Shown: positions 10,434-19,002, counted from the stretch's first letter. The stretch is 50,275 nucleotides of DNA from Nostoc sp. FACHB-973 (GCF_014698115.1 NZ_JACJSJ010000059.1:1-50275), one strand, 5' to 3'. The notes: generated from the sequence alone by a model not told the origin. Made by a program: numbers and translations.

Positions 10434-10470
10434 ACTTAACAATAGACAGCACAATTAATGGTGGGGCATT

Positions 10471-11127
10471 ATGGAAAACCTAACTTTAAAGTTATTGCAC
10501 ACTAAAATCTGTAATCAAAACACCAAGGAGCGATTTCATCCTCAATCTGATGCTGGCTTTACTTTAATAGAAGTACTTGTAGTGGTGTTAATGATTGCAG
10601 TTTTAGCAGCGATCGCAGCTCCTGGTTGGCTTGCCTTTGTGAACCGACAGCGGGTAAATAAGGCTAATGATGCTGTTTTAGCTGCACTACAAGACGCACA
10701 GCGGGAAGCTAAAAATAAAAAACTTAGCTACAGTGTCAGTTTTAAAGTTGAAGATAATGTTCCCAAGTTCCTCATTCATCAGGGTGCTGTGACACCGACT
10801 TCAGGTGTTGTATGGAAGTCTTTAGGTCAGGATATGGCATCTAATCCGGGACAAGTTTTGCTGTACACCAACATTTCTGCTTCCAATACAAAAAATGCTA
10901 CAGGTAAAGTTGGTACTGCGCCAGGAACCGGTATCATTACTTTCGACTATATGGGTGCTTTGGCACATAAGCCTAGCAGTAGTGATGCTGCTGATATACC
11001 TTTAAAAGTGATGGTAGCTGCACCTAAAACAGGAACCACTGAGCCTAGTGCATCAAAACGCTGCGTTATAGTAGAAACTCTCCTTGGAGGAATGCGAACA
11101 GCGAAAGACCCTGATTGCAGCAATTAA
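10471..11127 (+). CDS. hpsD: Pseudopilin of GspH/FimT type, HpsD position
   Basis: 218-aa pilin-like protein with leader to G29, cleavage G29/F30 (GFTLIE), Glu at +5 and a hydrophobic helix followed by the NDAVLAALQDAQREAKN region typical of GspH/FimT. The C-terminus ends with conserved-looking CVIVETLLGGMRTAKDP and a Cys two residues before the end. The protein encoded at 14270-14836 ends in a very similar way (CVYISTILGAMRMAKERP), so the two are paralogues. It probably acts in polysaccharide secretion with HpsB and HpsC. The D label follows gene order in the Nostoc punctiforme locus. Confidence 0.75.
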   Translation: MENLTLKLLHTKICNQNTKERFHPQSDAGFTLIEVLVVVLMIAVLAAIAAPGWLAFVNRQRVNKANDAVLAALQDAQREAKNKKLSYSVSFKVEDNVPKFLIHQGAVTPTSGVVWKSLGQDMASNPGQVLLYTNISASNTKNATGKVGTAPGTGIITFDYMGALAHKPSSSDAADIPLKVMVAAPKTGTTEPSASKRCVIVETLLGGMRTAKDPDCSN

Positions 11128-11274
11128 ATGTTTTTTGTAGTGAATCGTCTCAAAAATTCCATATAAATACGGTACGTGAAACTGGACTTTGAGAGCAAAA
11201 TTGTAAAATCAAGTTCGGTTTTTTGATTTGAAATGTCAGACAAATTGTTCTAATCAAAATATAATTTTTACGAA

Positions 11275-12249
11275 ATGACTGATTGCTTAGATTTTACTGT
11301 AGCTATCCCAACTTACAATGGTGAAAGTCGTTTGCCTGAACTACTAGAGCGACTAAAAAACCAACTTCACACGGAAAATTTATCTTGGGAAATTATAGTT
11401 GTAGATAATAACAGCACTGATAACACAGCTAAAGTTGTTCAAGCCTATCAACAAAATTGGCAATGTCCTTACCCTTTAAAGTATTGCTTTGAAGCAAAAC
11501 AAGGTGCGGCTTATGCCCGAAAAAAGGCAGTAGCAGAAGCTAAAGGCAAATTAATAGGTTTTTTAGATGATGATAATTACCCGATATCAAATTGGGTAGC
11601 CGCAGCTTATAGTTTTGCCCAAAAGTATCCAAAAGCAGGAGCTTTTGCTAGCCAAATTCATCCCGACTGGGAAGTAGAACCACCAGAAAACTTCCAGCGA
11701 ATCGCTCCATTTTTAGCAATTACAGAACGAGGAAATTTACCGCTATTATATGAGCCAAAAAATAAATTGCTACCTCCTTCTGCCGGACTCGTTGTCCGTA
11801 AACAAGCTTGGTTAGAAAGCGTACCAGATAAGTCTATTTTAACTGGTAGAGTCAAAGGTAATATGCTTAGCAGTGAAGACTTAGAAATGTTGTCTTACAT
11901 CCAAAAAGCCGGATGGGAAATTTGGTATAACCCAGAAATGGAAATTTCTCATAAAATACCAAGCTCACGGTTACAAAAAGAATATTTAATTCCATTTTTT
12001 CAAGGTATTGGACTTAGCCGTTATGTAACTAGGATGGTAAATATACAACCTTGGTATAGACCGATCGCTTTTTTGGCGTACATGATAAATGACCTGCGTA
12101 AAATCACTTTACACTTACTCAAATATCGAACTAAGTTAAAACAGGATTTGGTTGCTGCTTGCGAAATGCAACTTTTTTTAAGTAGTCTAATGAGTCCGTT
12201 TTATCTTTGGAAAAATGGTTATTTGAAAAATAAATTATCAGAGTATTAA
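11275..12249 (+). CDS. hpsE: Hormogonium polysaccharide glycosyltransferase HpsE (GT2)
   Basis: 324-aa family 2 glycosyltransferase, expected to add a sugar from a nucleotide-sugar donor to the growing polysaccharide at the cytoplasmic face. The GT-A fold motifs are visible: AIPTYNGESRLPELL near residue 10, VVDNNSTDNT (about 42-51), and the metal-binding FLDDDN near residue 97. The C-terminal part has a hydrophobic/basic membrane-associating stretch. It is clearly paralogous to the next gene (shared YNG, DNNS-DNT, FLDDDN, PP-NF-I-FLAI, EIWYNP). It lies five bases upstream of hpsF. Confidence 0.85.
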   Translation: MTDCLDFTVAIPTYNGESRLPELLERLKNQLHTENLSWEIIVVDNNSTDNTAKVVQAYQQNWQCPYPLKYCFEAKQGAAYARKKAVAEAKGKLIGFLDDDNYPISNWVAAAYSFAQKYPKAGAFASQIHPDWEVEPPENFQRIAPFLAITERGNLPLLYEPKNKLLPPSAGLVVRKQAWLESVPDKSILTGRVKGNMLSSEDLEMLSYIQKAGWEIWYNPEMEISHKIPSSRLQKEYLIPFFQGIGLSRYVTRMVNIQPWYRPIAFLAYMINDLRKITLHLLKYRTKLKQDLVAACEMQLFLSSLMSPFYLWKNGYLKNKLSEY

Positions 12250-12254
12250 ATATC

Positions 12255-13247
12255 ATGACTGAATTAATAGTTGAAAAATTAGATATTACCCTAGCCATTC
12301 CTACATATAACGGAGCAACCCGTTTACCTAAGATTTTGGATAAGCTGTTAACTCAGACAGGAGTACAAAGCCTTAAATGGGAAATTCTTATTGTTGATAA
12401 TAATAGTTCTGATAACACATCTGAAATAATAGAGAATTACCAAAAACTATTTGATGGAAACTGTCATTTAAGATATTCCTTTGAAAAAGAACAGGGAGCC
12501 GCTTTTGCACGATTGCGGGCAGTACGCGAAGCTAGAGGCGAGCTAATTGGATTTTTAGATGATGATAACTTACCTGCACCTGATTGGTTAGCAGAAGCAT
12601 ATGCCTTTGGATTAGAACATCCTCAAGCAGGTGTTTGGAGTGGGCAAATTCATGGTGATTTTGAAGTCAAACCACCAGAAAATTTTGAAAAAATTCAAGC
12701 TTTTTTGGCTATCAGAGAACATGGTTCAAATCCACATTTATTTGATGCGGATAATTTAAGACTTCCCCCTGGTGCTGCGATTGTTGTCCGCAAACAAGCA
12801 TGGTGTGAAAATGTACCACAACGACCTATTTTAAGTGGCAAGTTACCTGGTATTTTGGTGCAAGGTGAGGACTATGAACCTTTACTTTACATACATTATG
12901 CAGGCTGGGAAATTTGGTATAACCCTACCATGCATACTTACCATCAAATACCACAGTGGCGATTTGAAAGAGATTACCTACTAAATCTGGCACGCGGCTG
13001 TGGCTTGTGTATTTTCCAACTACGTTTGATAAATACTAAAAATTGGCAAAAACCAATAGTGTTTGTGAAAACTGTTTTAGGAAATTTGCGTCGATTATTA
13101 TATTATATTATTAAGTATAAAGGACAATTAAGAAGTAATCTAGTTGCACTTTTTGAAATAGAATTTTACTTGGCTAGTATGATTAGTCCTTTTTATTACT
13201 TTAAATGTAATTTAGGGAAATTCTTCAAAAAGAAAGTAGCCGTATAA
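12255..13247 (+). CDS. hpsF: Hormogonium polysaccharide glycosyltransferase HpsF (GT2)
   Basis: 330-aa family 2 glycosyltransferase with AIPTYNGATRLPKIL, VDNNSSDNTSE and FLDDDNLPAPDW, matching HpsE motif by motif. The C-terminal region is also alike, with an aromatic EIWYNP block and a final hydrophobic stretch containing SPFYYFK. The tandem arrangement and similarity point to duplication of one ancestral gene, with each copy presumably adding a different sugar or linkage. It is separated from hpsG by a single base, so co-translation is likely. Confidence 0.85.
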   Translation: MTELIVEKLDITLAIPTYNGATRLPKILDKLLTQTGVQSLKWEILIVDNNSSDNTSEIIENYQKLFDGNCHLRYSFEKEQGAAFARLRAVREARGELIGFLDDDNLPAPDWLAEAYAFGLEHPQAGVWSGQIHGDFEVKPPENFEKIQAFLAIREHGSNPHLFDADNLRLPPGAAIVVRKQAWCENVPQRPILSGKLPGILVQGEDYEPLLYIHYAGWEIWYNPTMHTYHQIPQWRFERDYLLNLARGCGLCIFQLRLINTKNWQKPIVFVKTVLGNLRRLLYYIIKYKGQLRSNLVALFEIEFYLASMISPFYYFKCNLGKFFKKKVAV

Positions 13248-13248
13248 A

Positions 13249-14304
13249 ATGATTAATTCTAGTCAAGCATTGCCTAAAATCTCTGTAATCATACCTGCTT
13301 ACAATAGTGAAAGCACTATTAGTCATACAATTAATTCTGTTCTGAATCAAACTTTTACTAACCTAGAATTAATTGTAATTAATGATGGTTCACAAGACTC
13401 TACTTTAGATATTGTTACACGAATCCAAGACCCTCGAATCAAAGTATTTTCTTATCCCAATGCGGGCGGAAATGTCAGTCGTAATCGAGGACTACACCTT
13501 GCAGTTGGAGAATTTGTTAGTTTCTTAGATGCTGACGATCTTTGGACACCTGATAAACTTGAATCTCAATTAAAGGCTTTGCAAGAAAATTTGACTGCGA
13601 AAGTTGCTTATAGCTGGACTGATTATATTGATGCGAATGGAAAATTTGTACTTTCAGGTAAGCGCATTAATCTAAATGGTGATGTTTATGAAACTTTATT
13701 AGTAACTAATTTTCTAGAAAATGGCTCTAATCCCTTAATTTGTAGAAAAGCTTTAATGACATTAGGTGGCTTTGATGAATCCCTAACTGCCGCTCAGGAT
13801 TGGGATATGTGGCTGCGATTAGCTTCTAAATTTGATTTTATATGTGTACCATCTGTACAAATCTTATACCGAATTAGTGCTAATTCAGTATCTTCCAATC
13901 TTGTCAGACAGGAAAAAGCGTGCTTGCAACTGCTTGAAAGAGCATACCAAGAAAGACCTTCAGCAATTAAACAAACTTGGAATACAAGCATTGCAAATTT
14001 ATACAAGTACCTCACGTGTAAAGCCCTACAAAAGCCATTAAATCGACAAAAAGGTTTAACTGCGGCTAAATTTCTCTGGAAATATTTTCTTAATGACTCT
14101 TCAAGATTTCAAAATATAAATTTTAGCTCAAAACTATTATTGAAAATTGCCATAATCCTGATCATGCCCAGCTTATTGCACAGCATTACTAACCAGCGTG
14201 AACTCAAAAGCCAAAAAACTGAAATATTACTAAACACTTGGGTAAGTGAAAAAAGACCAGAAAATAAAAATGAATACCCAGGTGCATTTACCATCTCTAG
14301 CTAA
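13249..14304 (+). CDS. hpsG: Hormogonium polysaccharide glycosyltransferase HpsG (GT2)
   Basis: 351-aa family 2 glycosyltransferase. Motifs: SVIIPAYNSESTI near the N-terminus, LIVINDGSQDSTLDI, GGNVSRNRGL, FLDADDLWTPDKL, and AQDWDMWLRL as the acceptor-side ED/QDW-like motif. It belongs to the more usual bacterial cell-wall/EPS GT2 subgroup and differs from the HpsE/HpsF pair. Its 3' end overlaps the start of the next pseudopilin by 35 bases in another frame, supporting tight translational coupling. Confidence 0.85.
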   Translation: MINSSQALPKISVIIPAYNSESTISHTINSVLNQTFTNLELIVINDGSQDSTLDIVTRIQDPRIKVFSYPNAGGNVSRNRGLHLAVGEFVSFLDADDLWTPDKLESQLKALQENLTAKVAYSWTDYIDANGKFVLSGKRINLNGDVYETLLVTNFLENGSNPLICRKALMTLGGFDESLTAAQDWDMWLRLASKFDFICVPSVQILYRISANSVSSNLVRQEKACLQLLERAYQERPSAIKQTWNTSIANLYKYLTCKALQKPLNRQKGLTAAKFLWKYFLNDSSRFQNINFSSKLLLKIAIILIMPSLLHSITNQRELKSQKTEILLNTWVSEKRPENKNEYPGAFTISS

Positions 14305-14836
14305 TGCAAAAAATGTTTTGAATAATAGCTATAACAGTGGTTTTACTCTACCAGAAACTTTAGTCGTCGTTCTATTAATTGGTATATTAGCCACGCTAGG
14401 GATACCAAACTGGATAGCTTTTGTGGCTACTCGCCGCCTTAACACTGCTCAAAACGAAGTTTACTATGCGATGCGCCAAGCCCAAAGGCAAGCCACCAAG
14501 GACAAATTTACTTGGCAAGCTAGTTTTCGTGAACAAAACGGCATTGTTCAATGGGCTGTTCATCCCGCTACAGTAAACCCATCTAACGCTAACTGGAATA
14601 ATTTAGATTCTAATGTGCAGTTAGATGCAGAAACGACCTTACAAATTTCAAATGGCGTTAGGCAAATTAAATTTGATTACAGAGGTAATATTGTTTCGCT
14701 ACCGCGTAGTATAACTATCTCCAGCAAATATGGTGGTAAAGCTAAACGTTGCGTCTATATCTCTACGATTTTAGGAGCAATGCGAATGGCAAAAGAGCGC
14801 CCTACACCCAACAATGAGGGTGATTATTGCTATTAA
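14270..14836 (+). CDS. Second FimT/GspH-like pseudopilin after hpsG
   Basis: 188 aa from the ATG at 14270. A GTG eight codons upstream (14246) is possible, but ATG gives a leader length matching HpsC. Cleavage site G24/F25 (GFTLPE) with Glu at +5 is followed by a hydrophobic helix; then IPNWIAFVATRRLN and a glutamine-rich QAQRQATKDK segment of the GspH/FimT type. Paralogue of the 10471-11127 gene, with the same C-terminal CVYISTILGAMRMAK block and terminal Cys. Its overlap with hpsG ties it to the same operon, so it probably supplies another pseudopilus subunit. Confidence 0.85.
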   Translation: MNTQVHLPSLANAKNVLNNSYNSGFTLPETLVVVLLIGILATLGIPNWIAFVATRRLNTAQNEVYYAMRQAQRQATKDKFTWQASFREQNGIVQWAVHPATVNPSNANWNNLDSNVQLDAETTLQISNGVRQIKFDYRGNIVSLPRSITISSKYGGKAKRCVYISTILGAMRMAKERPTPNNEGDYCY

Positions 14837-14868
14837 GATGTTCTTAGTTTATTCAAATAAGGTATTGC

Positions 14869-15510
14869 GTGCTGAACTTCCCAGCAAGCCCAAAACAGCA
14901 CTTGATTATTTTCACTCGCTATCCTGAATCAGGGAAGACGAAAACCCGACTGATACCTGTTTTAGGATCTCTTGGTGCTGCTAATCTTCAACGCCAAATG
15001 ACTGAACATACAATATTTCAGGTTAAAGAATTGCAAACAGTTATTGACATATCTGTGGAAGTACGCTTTGCAGGTGGTGATTTGGAACTTATGCAAGACT
15101 GGCTGGGCTTGGATTTAGTTTACCAGTGTCAAGGTGAAGGGGATCTAGGTTTGCGGATGGCGCGATCGCTTTTCGAGGCTTTTCAATCTGGTGCAGAAAA
15201 AGCAATTATCATCGGTACAGATTGTCCTGGACTAAATGCCCAAATTCTAGCGACAGCATTTGATCAGTTACACACTTTTGACCTGGTACTTGGCCCAGCA
15301 ATAGACGGTGGATATTACTTAATTGGTTTGCGGCAACCCATCCCAGAGTTATTCGCTAACATCGAATGGGGAACTGCTCAAGTATTCCAGAAAACTGTGG
15401 AGATTGCTCAAAAGCTTAATTTATCACAAGTAAACTTGACACCTTTAGCCGACGTTGACCGACCGGAGGATCTACCAATTTGGGGACAAGCCTTTGTGGC
15501 AGAGGGATGA
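14869..15510 (+). CDS. DUF2064/TIGR04282 family glycosyltransferase
   Basis: 213 aa starting with GTG, with AAGG seven bases upstream. The sequence HLIIFTRYPESGKTKTRLIP, the middle GTDCPGL and the GPAIDGGYYLIGL motif identify the TIGR04282 'arsenosugar biosynthesis glycosyltransferase' group, a small GT-A (nucleotidyl/glycosyltransferase) fold. The arsenosugar name comes from other contexts; no other arsenic gene is visible here. Its place 32 bases after the pseudopilin gene rather suggests a sugar-activation or transfer role linked to the hps locus, which is inference. Confidence 0.8.
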   Translation: MLNFPASPKQHLIIFTRYPESGKTKTRLIPVLGSLGAANLQRQMTEHTIFQVKELQTVIDISVEVRFAGGDLELMQDWLGLDLVYQCQGEGDLGLRMARSLFEAFQSGAEKAIIIGTDCPGLNAQILATAFDQLHTFDLVLGPAIDGGYYLIGLRQPIPELFANIEWGTAQVFQKTVEIAQKLNLSQVNLTPLADVDRPEDLPIWGQAFVAEG

Positions 15511-15920
15511 GGGAGGAAGAAGACACGGGGATGCGGGGAGACGGAGAGAAGTCGGAGCGCCTGCTTCCGGTGATCTCAGCTTCGGAGGACGCGGTGAGGA
15601 AGTCAAAGTTTTGGGTATTACTTCCTTGAAGTCGCCAGAGGCACTCAAAGTTCTGGCCGTGGTTTTCGTCGAGTATCCAGAGTGACTGAATCTAAATCTA
15701 CAGCCCCGCATGAGCTTCGTATCTTCAAATACTAGGAATTTCCTGAAGACACTGGGCATAACAAATGCTACTGTGGCCTAGTTGAAAACCAAGAGACCGA
15801 GAGGTTTCACCGTTATTGAATCTGGTTTGTGTTTCTATAGAACATTTACGGTCATGGGCACAATATTCAAGTAACTTGAAATATGAAAATCACTCGTATT
15901 CACCGCAAGTTTGAAAAACT
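15511..15920. other. Non-coding stretch carrying a dispersed repeat
   Basis: Starts with a purine-rich block, then a dispersed element (about 15519-15600) related to the segment inside the kinase/cyclase gene at 42410-42560; shared words include GACACGG, GAGAGAAGTC, AGCGCC and CTTCCGG. The rest (15600-15920) contains no acceptable gene. Two short frames that cross the repeat were rejected. Confidence 0.6.
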
Positions 15921-16763
15921 ATGGTTAACCGTTTTACTTCCGCTAGTACTGCCCTCACAGTTAAGGTAGTTGGAATAATCTGTATTTTGTCGTTTTTTGT
16001 TGACTTTTTGATTCTCTTGTTACCCTTTCAACCAACCGATCGCGGATGGCAAATAAATTTGGCCACAGCCCTAGTGGATCGGGGAATTGTTCCTTTAGTA
16101 GGCTTGGGGCTTTTGTTTGCTGGACATTGGATTGATAGTGCTGATGCAGGAAGCGATCGCCCCCAAGGTGTTGATTTAAGATTTCCGGCTTTGATTCTCT
16201 CAAGTATCTTAGGGTTGATGTTCTTGCTAATTTTTCCCCTGCACCTCAATAATGTGAATCAAGCTAAAACTCAAACGATTAATCGAATCACCCAAGAAGC
16301 AGACCAAGCTGAAACCCAACTTAACAATCGGTTATCGCAATTGCAAGCACAACTGAATACTGAACAAGGAAAAGCTCAGCTAGAACAGCTGCGGAATCAA
16401 ACCAAAGCTCAGTTTACGGAACTACTCAAAGATGAGCAAAGATACAAGCAAGCACTTGAAAGCTCCCAAATTCCTCCAGCAATCAAAGAGTTACTAAAGA
16501 AGGCTAAGACAGATCCTCAAGCACTTGACAAAGCGATCGAACAACAAACAGATATTCAGACGCTGAGAACTCAACAATTGAGCCAAATTCGCCAACGCAG
16601 GGATGAAACTGTAAATCAAGCTAAAGATACCGCATGGAAGTCTGGACTGCGGATTGGTATTAGCAGTTTGCTGTTGTCTATTGGTTACATTATCATCGGC
16701 TGGACAGGTTTAAGAAGCAGAGGTGCTTTACAAGGTGGTAAACCTAAAGCTACCGCACGCTAA
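15921..16763 (+). CDS. HpsJ-like membrane protein with coiled coil
   Basis: 280-aa protein with two N-terminal membrane helices (about 11-34 and 47-67), a third hydrophobic segment (about 84-104), a long Gln/Glu-rich coiled coil (about 110-235, many NRL-QLQAQL type heptads) and a final helix (about 242-262). The N-terminal block (VVGIICILSFFVDFLILLLPF) and the layout fit the HpsJ family, named from hormogonium polysaccharide genes in Nostoc. It sits just after the hps cluster. The family label is from pattern memory, so I leave the symbol empty; membrane topology is directly visible. Confidence 0.65.
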   Translation: MVNRFTSASTALTVKVVGIICILSFFVDFLILLLPFQPTDRGWQINLATALVDRGIVPLVGLGLLFAGHWIDSADAGSDRPQGVDLRFPALILSSILGLMFLLIFPLHLNNVNQAKTQTINRITQEADQAETQLNNRLSQLQAQLNTEQGKAQLEQLRNQTKAQFTELLKDEQRYKQALESSQIPPAIKELLKKAKTDPQALDKAIEQQTDIQTLRTQQLSQIRQRRDETVNQAKDTAWKSGLRIGISSLLLSIGYIIIGWTGLRSRGALQGGKPKATAR

Positions 16764-16782
16764 TTTTTTCGGGAGTGGGGAG

Positions 16783-16875
16783 TGGGGGAGATGAGGGAGG
16801 AGGGGAAGAATAACTAATCACTCCTAACTCCTAACTCCTAACTTCTAACTCCTAACTTCTAACTCCTTACTCTTA
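16783..16875. repeat. Purine block plus heptamer tandem repeat (CTCCTAA/CTTCTAA type)
   Basis: A G-rich block (GGGAGATGAGGGAGGAGGGG) is followed by AAGAATAAC and then about nine 7-base units of CTCCTAA or CTTCTAA. The same modular order (purine block, GAATAAC, heptamers) is seen at 19645-19795 and 34040-34172 with different heptamers. Short tandemly repeated repetitive (STRR) heptamers are known in heterocystous cyanobacteria. Confidence 0.8.
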
Positions 16876-16891
16876 ATATAAAACTTGGGGA

Positions 16892-17800
16892 ATGTTCTCA
16901 ATTTACATACTGACATATAACGAAGAACTAGATATTGCTGCTTGTATCGAATCGGCGATGCTATCGGATGACATCATTGTTGTAGACTCATGCAGTAGCG
17001 ATCGCACTGTGGAAATTGCCAATCGCTATCCCATCCGCGTTGTCCAACACGCCTTTGAAAGCCACGGACGCCAACGCACCTGGATGTTAGAGTCTATTTC
17101 CCCGAAGTACGAATGGGTTTACATTCTCGAAGCTGACGAACGGATGACACCGGAATTGTTCACCGAATGCCAAAAGGCAAGTCAGAATCCAGACTACATC
17201 GGCTACTATGTGGCTGAACGCGTCATGTTCATGAATCGCTGGATTCGCTACAGCACACAGTACCCACGTTACCAAATGCGCCTGTTTCGCCACGGGAAAG
17301 TTTGGTTTACTGACTACGGCCACACTGAACGAGAAGTTTGTGACGGTCCAACTAACTTTATAAAAGAAACATATCCCCACTACACTTGTAGCAAAGGCCT
17401 AAGTCGCTGGATTGAAAAACATAACCGTTATTCCACTGATGAAGCTCAAGAAACTCTATATCAATTAGAGCAAGGAAAGGTAAACTGGCAAGATTTATTC
17501 TTTGGCAAGTCAGAAGTCGAAAGACGCCGCGCCCTGAAAGACTTGTCTTTGCGTCTACCTGCTAGACCCTTGTTACGCTTTATGTATATGTATTTTATGT
17601 TGGGCGGTTGCTTAGACGGAGGTGCTGGTCTTGCTTGGTGTACATTGCAAGCATTCTACGAATACTTGATTTTGCTCAAAGTTTGGGAAATGAAGTATCT
17701 ACCAAAACCTGACTTAAACACAACAGCAATTCTGACGCAGGAAAGTACACAACAGGTGCAGTGCGCGACTTCAGAAACTACACATGCTGATGCAGTATAA
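16892..17800 (+). CDS. Family 2 glycosyltransferase (WaaE/KdtX-like)
   Basis: 302-aa glycosyltransferase with FSIYILTYNEELDIAACIES, VVDSCSSDRTVEIA and ILEADERMTPEL, plus a C-terminal region with LPARPLLRFMYMYF and a hydrophobic segment. This is the subgroup of lipopolysaccharide core beta-glucosyltransferases (WaaE/KdtX), also frequent in exopolysaccharide loci. It transfers a sugar at the inner membrane face; donor and acceptor are unknown. Its location just downstream of hps genes makes a role in the same polysaccharide plausible but unproved. No good ribosome site; ATG chosen as the first codon giving the complete GT2 start. Confidence 0.8.
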   Translation: MFSIYILTYNEELDIAACIESAMLSDDIIVVDSCSSDRTVEIANRYPIRVVQHAFESHGRQRTWMLESISPKYEWVYILEADERMTPELFTECQKASQNPDYIGYYVAERVMFMNRWIRYSTQYPRYQMRLFRHGKVWFTDYGHTEREVCDGPTNFIKETYPHYTCSKGLSRWIEKHNRYSTDEAQETLYQLEQGKVNWQDLFFGKSEVERRRALKDLSLRLPARPLLRFMYMYFMLGGCLDGGAGLAWCTLQAFYEYLILLKVWEMKYLPKPDLNTTAILTQESTQQVQCATSETTHADAV

Positions 17801-18166
17801 GGTCTGAACCTGCTGCCATCGAATTCATCAATAAGTAGGGGCGCACAGATGTGCGCCCCTACGCGTGTTTCATTTATAATAAGTTAATATTTTTAACGGG
17901 GTTTTTTCAGAAAAGCTGCTCCTGTGAATATGTAAGTGATTGACCAGATAAAATAATTCTTCAGCTTACCTCGTCCTGCTTTGACAATCTTGGGCAGCTT
18001 TTCATTGAACGCGGTAAATTAGTAATAACTTAAGAGACTCGTAACAATCATTTACAAGTCTTGCAAAGAAAAGTAACATTCCCTAAGAATAACCAGTTGT
18101 TATTCGGTTGGTGCATGTCTGTGTCTATCCTTGTAGGAAAATAGCTTAAAACAGGAGAATCGAGGC
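17801..18166. other. Non-coding stretch with palindrome and a start-less coding-like segment
   Basis: Contains the second copy of the GGGGCGCACAGATGTGCGCCCC palindrome at 17835-17862. On the minus strand, 17893-18020 reads as about 42 codons ending KNYFIWSITYIFTGAAFLKKPR with no ATG, GTG or TTG start in frame. It may be a gene remnant or chance. A ribosome site (AGGAG) for the next gene lies at 18153-18157. Confidence 0.5.
17835..17862. repeat. Dispersed GC-rich palindrome, second copy
   Basis: GTAGGGGCGCACA-GATGTGCGCCCCTAC pairs over nearly its full length, with only the two central bases unpaired. It matches the element at 3297-3320 except for the centre. It lies 34 bases after a glycosyltransferase stop codon, so it could act as a terminator. 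Confidence 0.6.
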
Positions 18167-18880
18167 TTGGTAATCGATCGCCTAAAACAGGACTTAAAAA
18201 ATGACCTGATTGCTGGTTTGTTGGTAGTTATTCCCCTAGCAACTACCATCTGGCTAACAATTACCATTGCTACTTGGGTAATCAACTTTCTCACCCAAAT
18301 TCCCAAACAACTAAATCCCTTTGATGGGCTGCACCCAATATTAGTAAATATACTGAACCTTGTAGTGGGTCTGGCTGTACCATTACTGAGTATTCTTGTG
18401 ATTGGGTTGATGGCCAGGAATATTGGTGGGCGCTGGTTGCTAGATTTTGGTGAGCGGTTATTACAGGCAATTCCTCTAGCTGGACAGGTATACAAAACAC
18501 TCAAGCAGCTTTTGGAAACAATACTCAAAGATTCCAATGGCAAGTTTCGGCGTGTAGTTTTAGTAGAGTATCCCCGCCGAGGAATTTGGGCGATCGGCTT
18601 TGTTACCGGTGCAATCAGCGGTGATATCCAAGCCCAGATGTCTCGCCCCATGCTGAGTGTTTTTATCCCCACCACCCCGAATCCTACTACTGGATGGTAT
18701 GCAGCCGTTCCTGAGGATGAGGTGGTGAACTTATCCATGTCAATTGAAGACGCTTTTAAAATAGTTGTGTCAGGTGGAATTGTTGCCCCCAGTACACCCC
18801 TGATTCTCCCCAAAGAGTCCACATTGGAAATGAAACACGACGAAATCAAACAGCAAGTTCTTCATGTGGAAGAAACTTAA
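18167..18880 (+). CDS. DUF502 family membrane protein
   Basis: 237 aa. The start is a TTG, chosen because AGGAG lies 9 bases upstream and no ATG or GTG gives the conserved N-terminus. Two membrane helices: about 16-37 (LLVVIPLATTIWLTITIATWV) and about 60-85. Conserved-looking blocks: LNPFDGLHP, GRWLLDFGERLLQAIPLAGQVYKTLKQL, VLVEYPRRGIWAIGFVTG and IPTTPNPTTGWYAAVPEDEV, all diagnostic of DUF502. Function is unknown; homologues occur across bacteria and plants. It lies 122 bases before nusB, an arrangement I believe common in Nostoc relatives. Confidence 0.85.
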   Translation: MVIDRLKQDLKNDLIAGLLVVIPLATTIWLTITIATWVINFLTQIPKQLNPFDGLHPILVNILNLVVGLAVPLLSILVIGLMARNIGGRWLLDFGERLLQAIPLAGQVYKTLKQLLETILKDSNGKFRRVVLVEYPRRGIWAIGFVTGAISGDIQAQMSRPMLSVFIPTTPNPTTGWYAAVPEDEVVNLSMSIEDAFKIVVSGGIVAPSTPLILPKESTLEMKHDEIKQQVLHVEET

Positions 18881-19002
18881 ACTCTATCTGGCAAAGTCAC
18901 AAGCAAATGCGTAATTTTGTTGTTGGACTGTGCCAAAATTGATAGACTTATAAGCTTGTCCCGCCTGGTTAATCAATTCTCGCACAATCAACCCTCAGTT
19001 TT

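Noticed and set aside
15600..15685. Possible remnant of a DUF502 gene (EALKVLAVVFVEYPE resembles VVLVEYPRRG of the gene at 18167)
   Set aside because: The resemblance covers only about 15 residues, at roughly three-quarters DNA identity, and nothing else of DUF502 is seen. Too little to call.
15472..15759. 95-codon minus-strand and 76-codon plus-strand frames
   Set aside because: Both run through the dispersed repeat and overlap the end of the DUF2064 gene; no initiation signals.
17893..18020. Start-less minus-strand frame ending KNYFIWSITYIFTGAAFLKKPR
   Set aside because: Protein-like, but no start codon in frame and no ribosome site; kept only as a note.
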